Source of the DNA: Tribonema minus
Taxonomy: Eukaryota > Sar > Xanthophyceae > Tribonematales > Tribonemataceae
DNA: 64,000 nucleotides
Assembly: GCA_017506865.1 (NCBI GenBank)
Contig: JAFCMP010000099.1
Location: forward strand, 124,001-188,000
Direction: 5' to 3'
Under the pieces are notes generated by a model, which was not told the DNA's origin, searched no databases, and saw only the letters and a list, made by a program, of their open reading frames with translations. Within the stretch, counting starts at the first letter, position 1. Every line of letters starts with the position of its first letter. Shown here one piece after another: positions 51,783 to 60,700 of the stretch. The position numbers were made by a program, and so were the translations under genes.

Positions 51783-54700
51783 TCACGCGGCGAGCGCCGC
51801 CGCCGCGGCGCCGGGCTTGCGCGCCGTGATCAGCGCGCAGCGCAGCGCCCCGCGGCGCGCGAGCCACGCCAGCGCCGCGCCGAGCAGCCTGTACGGCAGC
51901 CAGCGCAGGCGCAGCGCCCACGAGCGGCGCGCAGCGCCGCCGGCGCAGCAGCGGCGGCGGGCACCGCCGCCGCCGTTGCTGGCGCTGTCGCCACCACCGT
52001 CAGGGCTGCATTTGCTGCTGCTGCTGCTGCTGGGGCTGCGGCACTGGCAGCCGCTGCAGCGCGCGGCCGTGAACGCTGCAAAGCCAAACAAAGTGTCGGC
52101 TGTGATGTCGGTGGCGGAGGCGCCGCTGAAGCCGGCACGCGCGAGCTGTCCCAGCACCTGCGTGAAGGCAGCAGGCGCAGAGCGGATTACGTGAGCGGCT
52201 CTGAATGTCAAACAGGTTGGCGCACAAACCAGTCCGTGTCTTAAGGGGGATATGCTTCCGTGGCGGCACTACGGGCTTCCTCGCAAAGCCCCCTTCGATA
52301 GAGTCGTGACATGAAGCAGACCTCAGTCTGGTCAACTCAACTCCTACGCGTGCATTGGCGGCGCAGCAAATGCTACTGCGTGTGAACGGACCGCAGCATC
52401 TCACCTGGTCAACCCCCGCGCGTGCGTTGGCGGCTGGGATGCGACACGCGTAGCGCAACGCTGACTGTGCGGCGCTCAAAAGAAAACCGTGTCCGCGGCA
52501 CCACAGCCCCATCCCCCGTTTGCTGGGCGCGAGCGAGGGAAGCAGGAGGTCGATAATGGCCAGCCGACCCCCCGGCTGCAGAGGCGGAAGTTGAGCATGT
52601 GGATGAAAACTGTCAACTCAGCACATCATGTGAGGGGAACTGTTGAATTGACATCTACAGAGGATGGCACGCTTCGGATATCTGGACATGATCACTCAAG
52701 AGCCATGCCCCCCGGATCGCTGGGGGCAAGCAAGGGGAGCAGGGGGTCGATGATGGCCGGCCGACCCCCGGGCTGCGGAAGCAGAAGTTGAGCAAAAACG
52801 TGAATGGAACTGTCAATTGAGCAAATGATGTGTGTGAAAATGTTGTAAAATCAGCAGAGCATGACGCACTGCGGAGCACTCAACAAAATTACTCAACAGC
52901 CTTGCCCGGCTTTGCTGGGGACAATTGAGGGGGAACAGGAGGTCGATGATGGCCGGCCGACCCCCAGGCTTCAGGGGCGGAAGTTGAGCAACAGACGCAA
53001 ATGAGACTGTCAATTTGAGCGAGTGATGTGAGTGCAAGGGCTGATTAACAGAGGATGACGCACTGCGGAGCACTAGATGAAATAACTCAACGGCCTTGCC
53101 CCCGGTTTGCTGGGGGCAAGCGAGGGGGGGAGGAGGTCAACGGCGGCCGGCCAATCGCCGGGGCCAAACGAGCAGACAATGTGAGTTGTACTGTCAATGC
53201 ACACAAGAATGGCACACTAATGTTTGAATCCTTGTGACAACACTGCCCGGAATACTAAAGGCATGTGGGGAGATAGCCCTGAGGGTTTCGTTGACAACAA
53301 CCAATGGACCCCAGGGCTACAGAGGAAGCACGTGAGCAAAAGCCGTCAGTGGCGATGACTAGACGCAAAGAATGCGGCCGTTCACTTTCAAGTACGTCAA
53401 ATGCTGTGACTGCAGTGGTGTTTAACCAAGTTCAATCGAATTGGGCTAGCTCCGTGTGTAGAGTAATGTCTGCTTGTAATGCAACCAGCGCCCTTGGCAT
53501 ACCTCTGCTGACAGTGACAGTGCAGGATGTGAACCGCAAAGCGCAGCATCAACTGCATGCCGTGGGTGAACGCTCCTCAAACCAGCAGCCACAGCAAATT
53601 TGTAATAAACGCAAGGCAGTGCACCCCACCACTTCCCCAAAGAGGCCACTGATTCGAGGGCTTCAGTATGGTAACAGCTCCATGTGACATGCCATGGAGT
53701 AGTGTTCCTCAGCGCAGGGTCTCACTGTTCAACAAAAAGTTCTCGTCAACGGCTGATGCCAGAAGTACGTCACATGTGTGTAGTCATCTCGACTGCTGTT
53801 GCAGTGGCAGCCGCAGCCGCAGCAGAACAGTGGCAGCCGCAGCCGCAGCAGAAGCACTAGCAGCGGCAGCAGCAGCCACAGCCGCGGCAGCAGCAGCAGC
53901 CGCAGCAGCAGCAGCCGCAGCAGCACTAGCAGCAGCAGCATCTGCTGCAGCAGCACTAGCAGCACCTAGCAGCAGCAGCAACAGCAGCAGCGCTCACCTT
54001 GAGCACGCGGTTCGCCTCCGCAAAGAACGCGCCGCGCGATGCAAAGTGATACACAGCGTCCACCGACACTACTGCCGTGAAGGCGCCGTCCGCGTGCGGC
54101 AGCGCCGTGCTGCAGCCCTGCCGCACGTCTGCGGCAGCGGCGACGGCGTCGGCGTCGTCGTCTGCCGCTGCGGCGAGGCGCGCGCGGGCCAGCTCCGCCT
54201 GCGTGGCGTTGCGATACTGCCATGTCAGCCCTTAAAACCTGAAGAGGGTCTGTATGCATATTATGTACGCAAACTGACACAAACCGACTGAATTCAGCCA
54301 TGCTCAGCGCTAACAACGCGACCATGCTCAACAATGACACACAATAAAACAGCATAAGGCAAAGCCGACTTCCTGACAGGGCAGTTGCAGTCAGCGACAC
54401 TGCACATCTCGGGATCGGTGACGACGCTTGCTTGGCGACAGATGCGGTGACCATGGTAGCAGCGGTGGCGTCGGCGTCGCTGTCAACTGCTGCTGCTGCC
54501 GTTGCTGCCGCGCGAAACGCAAGCGCGTTAGCTCCAGCCGTGCAGCCCGGCAGAGCGCACAACTGCTCATTTGATGTGACGGGTCAGCGACCACTACCAG
54601 GGAAAAACAACAGCGTCACGGCGCCTAAACTCCAACAAAAGAATGGCTTCAAAAATTGGACCTGTACGCCACATGCAAAACCATTTGTGTTCACCTGTGA

Positions 54701-57700
54701 AGGCACCGCCTCAATCGCTAAACATGTCACTGTTGCAGAAGCGCTGGTATTAAATCACCATCACGCGATCATCTTCGATACTTTTCTTGAACAGAATCGT
54801 TTCATGCAGTGTGCTTGTCATCACCACTCTCAAAGGAACCGTGCGAGCATTCATGCATGTGTGATCTTCATCACCACTCTCAAAGGATCTGTGCGTTCAT
54901 TGATGCGTGGTGGTCTTCATCACCACTCAACCTCTTGAGTCACCTGCGAAGGCACCGCCTCGATCATCACGCCGCCGCGCACGGCGAAGCGCTGGCGCCA
55001 CGTCAGCAGCGAGTCTGTTGCGCACGCAAAAGCGCTGGCATCACGTCACCAGCACGCGATCCTCTTCTTCATTTCTTTCTGAATAGAGATAATTCATGCG
55101 TGTGTGGTCTTCAGCACCACTCTATCACCTGCGAAGGCACCGCCTCAATCGCCGCGACGCTGCGCACGCCGAAGCGCTGGCGCCACGTCAGCAGCGAGTC
55201 GCCCGCGCCGCAGCCGACGTCGAGGATGCGGTCGGCGGGCGACAGCGCGACGGCGTCGCCCGCGAGAGATGCCAGCTGCTCGCACGCCTGCGATGCGGGG
55301 AGCACTTCCGAGGTGAGGGGGCGGTACAGCACCGAAGTGCGCATACATGGGCAGGGTTGATGAAAATGGACAGTGCATTAACAGGGGGGGGGAGGGGGGG
55401 GGCGGCGTCCTGACAGACGTGCCTCGAACTGAACAGAAACGGATCGACAGTCACATGCACCGCAGCCAACGTCGACGACGCGATCGGCAGAGGACAGCGC
55501 AATGGCGTCGCCAGCGAGCGACGCCAGCTGCTCGCACGCCTGCGATGCCGCATGACGCAGATTCAATTCGAAGTGAGGGGGCAGTACAGCTCCGGACTGC
55601 GCATACATGGGCAGATTTTGATGAACATGGACAGTGCCATGGAAATGGGGGGTGGGGGGGGGGGAGCGGGGGGGGAGCAGCGCAACGGCGTCGCCTGCGA
55701 GCAAGCCCAGCAGCTCGCAGGCCTGAAGCGCAGTGGCGACGTTGCATGGCACAGGCGGTCAGCTACTAGAGCCTTGTGGGATTTGACAACAGGTGCCGTG
55801 CTCTCTCGCGAGTCTTCCACCGCTCCAGTCTCAAAGGCACATGGTACTGGTGATGTGGCTTTGCAATCGGCGCCTGCTACCACTGACAAAACTGATTGAG
55901 TCTATGGCTGTGGGGGGAGTCAAGAGCTGTGCCCAGGCATGTTTGTAGCACACTTTTGTGCCCCCTGCATCACCAGCTGTAAGACGGCGTCACAGTCATT
56001 TCCGGATGTGCCGCAAGCCTGATAGGTCCAAATATGTCATGGCAAGGGGCCCAATTCATTATCGTCGTGCTGGACAATGGCGCAACCGAGCGCGTGCATA
56101 ACAATCCTGGCACGGTAATCTCACAATGACTTTCACCTCCCTCAAGTGTGTAGAGAACAAATGTGTGTAGAGAACAAATCCGAAACGGTCACTGGAGTTT
56201 TTTTCGTGCCCCTCAAATGTAGGGCACTGTGAAACGCAGCATGAACGCTTCCTCAAAAGACTCTGGGCGCTTGCTGGAGTGGTCGCCCCGGTACCCTGTG
56301 CGCACCAAAGCCCCCACATCGCCCTTTGTGACACCGCAGTCACCCCTACCTGGGGGTGGGTAGGCACGTACCTGGGGATAGGTAGGCATGGCGCCGCTGC
56401 GCAGCGGCCGCCACAGGCCCCAGTTCATCCACAGCGTGCGGCCGGCGGCATCTGCAACGTGGCCCGCGCACTCAGCGCTGCCGCCGCCGCCGCAGCGCGG
56501 CGCCTCCCCCTTCCCCCCTGCATATTTGCGGGGGGCGGCGGCGCTGCCGTCGCGGCCTGCGCAGAGCGCAAAAGACGCGCAGCGCTCAGCAGCAATGCGG
56601 TGGTATGTATGCTTGGAGCATTGGCGGAGTGCGCAGTGTGCCGCTCGTAGGGTCGGCGCGTTCAGTAATGTGAAACTCGTTGCGGGCAAGAGGTGCATTG
56701 CCCGCCCAGCGCCGCACGTTTGCTGCCCTGTTTGCGGCAGCAGGCGCGGTATTATGGGGCCGCGCGCCGCACGAGCACAAGGAGCAAGTGCTTTGGCGCC
56801 TAGACCCCATTCTTCAAGGTGCACGCCCTTCCAGAAGTGGCCTCGCCGCCACATCTGCTGATGCTGCTTTGCGATAGTGTGATGCTCTTCCTGATCGACG
56901 CGACAAGCCGTGCTACAGGTGTGCGTCTCACACAGGCTGTTGATGGATCGCATCGTACTCGCCGCGAGTTGCTAACATGTAATGCGCACGCTCAGCCGGC
57001 GTCACGCAGTCGCCGCACCAGACCGCAGGCGCGTTGCCGCCGCAGCAGCAGCGCTCCTGCCCACTGCCGACGCCAGCAGCAGACCAACATTCGTCCTGAA
57101 CAAGCTCACCTTCGCTGCGCAACGCTGTGTCGCGCCCCACCGGCTCTGCGCACTGCGGCCGCACACCGCAAGCGCAGCCGCCCCGCGACGCATGGCCGTT
57201 GAGCAGTGCACGTGCCGACATGCCGCTGCTGCCACTGCTGCTGCCGCCGCTGCCGCAATTGTACAGAGGAGTCATGCCGCGGGCGGCGGTGGCGGCGGCG
57301 GCGCGCGCCGCCGCGGCGGTGAAGTGGGCTGCCCACGGCGCGCGGACGCCCAGCGCATCCGCCACCTGCGCCGAGCACAGCAGCGGCGAATGAGGAGCAG
57401 GAATGATGCTTCAGATCAAAGTAGTGCACATCACCGGTTGGCAGATACTGGGTCGTGCGACGGCTGGAACACTGTGGCTCACAGCGACCGCATGTGGTTC
57501 AGGCGCTCGCGCCGGGCAGCCTGGGGGTTAGACGTAGGGTTAGGGTTAGGCGGTGAAGTGGACACCCAGCGCGTCCGGCACCTGCGCCGCGCGCAGCAGC
57601 ATAGCAGCGGCGAGTGAGCAGCAGGAATTATGCTTTGAACGAAAGAAGGCAATTGCAAGTAGGCAAATGAGCAGCGGGAACTATGCTTCGGTTGATGGGA

Positions 57701-60700
57701 GTGCAAATCGCCCGGCTGTAATGCCCTTCTAAGTGTTGACGGTCATATGCAGACAATGGGTCATGCGACGACTGGAACGCTGCGGCGAGGAGCGCCGCTC
57801 ACAACGCCAACACGGCGTTCAGGCGCCTGCGTCGCGCAGCCAACATGTCTGCTCTTGACAGCTCTGGATTGGCACGAGGACGCCAAGGAGAAGGTATGAG
57901 CCGGGTGCTCCTCCTCTGTACACCCCAGATGGTGCAAATAATACTGTCCATCACTCAGAAATGTGAGGCCGAACCTTACAGCAGTGAGTCGATCGTATCA
58001 CTCCGCAGCACCCTGACAACATGCAGCACACAAAGCGAGCTCCTTTCGTTTTGTTTGAGGCCGGACCTAACAAGTGGCGAGTCAGTTATACCTCTTCGCA
58101 GCACTTCAACATGAAGCCAAGGCACAAGCGCCTACTTTTCTCACCGCCACGACGCTGCGCACGCCCTGCTCCTGCAGCCTGAGGTGGTGCGTCAGTGTGC
58201 ACCGAGGACCAATTTCAACATGCGCCGCGCCCTCACTCAGACATTTGCACCACCTTAAAATGTTGACTGGAGTGGATCCAAGGAGAAGGTATGAGCCGGG
58301 CATATCACCACTTCGCAACACTTCAACATGAAGTACACCAAATATCACGTAACTCTCACCGCCACAGCGGCGAGTCAACTGCCTGACTGCGCAGCGCCTC
58401 AACACCACGTACACCAAAGAAGTTGCTGTCAATTCTCACCGCGACCACGCTGCGCACGCCCTGCTCCTGCAGCAACGCCTTGAACAGTGGCTGGAGTGAA
58501 ACCAGAGGAAAGGTACGAGCCGGGTGCTCGTCATCTGCGCACCAAACCATGTCCCTTCTCTCGTCTCACCGCCACCGCGCTGCGCACGCCCTGCTCCTGC
58601 AGCGGCACCTGGTCCAGCGCGTACGCGCCCACGAACCACACGGCGCCGGTTCTCCTCCTCTGTGCGCCTCTAGACAGTGCAAATAACACTGTCTAGCAAT
58701 CGGAAATCTGAGACCACTTGACAGGGCCGAGTCGAGAGCCTCACTTCGCAACACCTCAATACCAAGTACATCAAAGCGAGCGCCTGCGCTTCTCACCTCG
58801 GACCTAACAGCGGCCGCGAACCAAACAGCGGTCGCAAACCTAACAGCGGCGAGTCAACTGCCTCACTGCGCAACGCCTCAACACTACGTACACCAAAGAG
58901 GTTGCTGTCGATGCTCACCGCGACGGCGCTGCGCACGCCCTGCTCCTGCAGCGGCACCTGGTCCAGCGCGTACGCGCCCACGAACCACACGCCGCCGCGC
59001 CCCTGGCACGCGTGGAGCGCTGCCACGGCGGCGCGCGTGCGCAGCGTGACGACGGAGCGGCTGTAGCGGATGCGCCGTATCGTCTCCGCGGGTTGCGCGT
59101 CTGCATGGCAGGAGTGTGGAAGAGCGGAACAGTGGCACAGTGAGCTTGAGATCCATGCTTCGCAGTGATGGCAGTGATTCGGAGCGGCGTTGATACTGCC
59201 GGCGGGCATGAAGAGGCTGTAGCGGATGCGCCATATCATCTCCGTGAGCTGCGCGTCTGCACATGCGGAGCGTCGGAACAGTGGCTGAGTGAGTTTAAAA
59301 CTCCATGCTTCGGAGTAATGGCGGTGGGACGGAGCTACTTGGGAATCGCCGCACGCAGCGTCGCACGCAGAGCGCGCATGCGCATGTCCAGCATGACGAC
59401 GGAGCTGGGCTGTGACAAGCGCGTCGTATCGTGTGCGCAAGCTGTGCGTCAGCACGGCGAGCACGCCGCCGCGGTCACGCTGAGAGGCAGAGCTAGCAAG
59501 CGGCTCAGCCTGGGGCGGCGAGGTGCAGTGCACACACCACATGGAGCCGATGCCGTTTTCTGCGCACTTGTGCCGATACCTGATGATTTCTGGTCCAACC
59601 TCGTGCACACCAAACAGGGTACAAGCTCTTGAGGACCGACTCAGGCTGGCCCGCTGCGCGGGGCTCAAGCGCAGGCGCGCGTCAACCATCCTGCCGCTGT
59701 TGGGCACGCCCCCACAACAATACAAAGCACAAGCGAGCATTCTCACGCCACTGAGGTGAACTCTCCCAGAAATGTCACCTCCACAACAGCAGCGCAGACC
59801 GTGCTGAAGAGACGTCAACGCTTTGCGGGCAGCTCAGGGAATCCTGCTCGCACGCTCCTCCGCCTCCGGCACGCTCTCAGCAGCCCGCGCTTGACCAACG
59901 CTCCGAAGCGCACATTATCTGTCCGCATCAGCGGTGCGCTCTTAGAAGCGCGCTTGACCAATGCTCCGAAGCACACGCCATCCGAGCAAAAGCGCGCTTG
60001 ACCAGTGCTCCGAAGCGCACATCATCTGTGTCCGCGCCAGCGACACGCTCTCAAAAACGCGCTTGACCAGCGCTCCGCAGCACACACCCTCCGAGCAAAA
60101 GCGCGCTAGACCAACGCTCCCAAAGCGCACAGCATCTGTCCGTGCCAGCGGTGCGCTCTCGCCAGCGCGCTTGACCAGCCTCAGCACACACCCTCTGAGC
60201 TCCTGCGCTTCCGGTGCGCTCTCAAGAACCGCGTGCGGCCAGCGCTCTGCGCAGCGACCACCCTCTGAGCACTGACGCGCACCTGGCGGCGGGTTCCAGG
60301 TCACATCCATACAGAAACGCAAACCAAGTTCTTAAAAGAGATGTGAAATCAACGCTTTGTGGGCAGCTCGGAGGATCCTGCTGACGCGTCCCTGCGCTGC
60401 CAGAGCGCCCTAAATAAGCGTGCTTCACCCAGCGCTCCAACCCAAGCACACACCCTCTGAGCGCTGACACAAATGGCGCACCTGGCGGCGGGTTCCAGGA
60501 CTGGTACACGACGGCGCCGGGCCTGGAGGGGTCCGGCAGCAGAAGCGTCGCCGTGCAGCGGCGCGCGCCGGCGTGCGTGACGAAGTTGATGCTGTTGACG
60601 TCGCGCGCGTCGCGCGGCAGCAGCGCGCCGCCGCCGCCGCCGCCGCGCGCGTCGCGGTGCACGACGACCTCGCTCTCCTCGTACGCGAACGCGGACAGCG

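Larger units (their letters stand above)
51783..56556 (-). other. SAM-dependent methyltransferase part of the fusion protein
   Basis: Five exons cover this part. Exon 56556-56372 ends with GRTLWMNWGLWRP and MPTYPQ. Exon 55287-55141 has motif I, RILDVGCGAGDSLLTW, and an acidic end to strand 2 (AAIEA). Exon 54216-53998 has CSTALPHADGAFTAVVSVDA and YHFASRGAFFAEANRVLK. Exon 52575-52405 has PGGRLAIIDLLLP and IPAANARAGVDQ. Exon 52157-51783 has LARAGFSGASATDITADTL followed by a low-complexity tail. Motifs I, post-I, II and III appear in the usual order of a methyltransferase type 11 domain, with the LWMN…TYP lead-in known from small-molecule/lipid methyltransferases. Confidence 0.88.

Noticed and set aside
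54443..54560. Plus-strand Ala-rich open frame near the methyltransferase gene
   Set aside because: It is the complement of intron sequence between two minus-strand exons and has no domain or splice support.
59800..60420. Repetitive plus-strand ORF with ALSPARLTS-type repeats
   Set aside because: It arises from an intronic ~60-bp tandem array on the opposite strand of the fusion gene.
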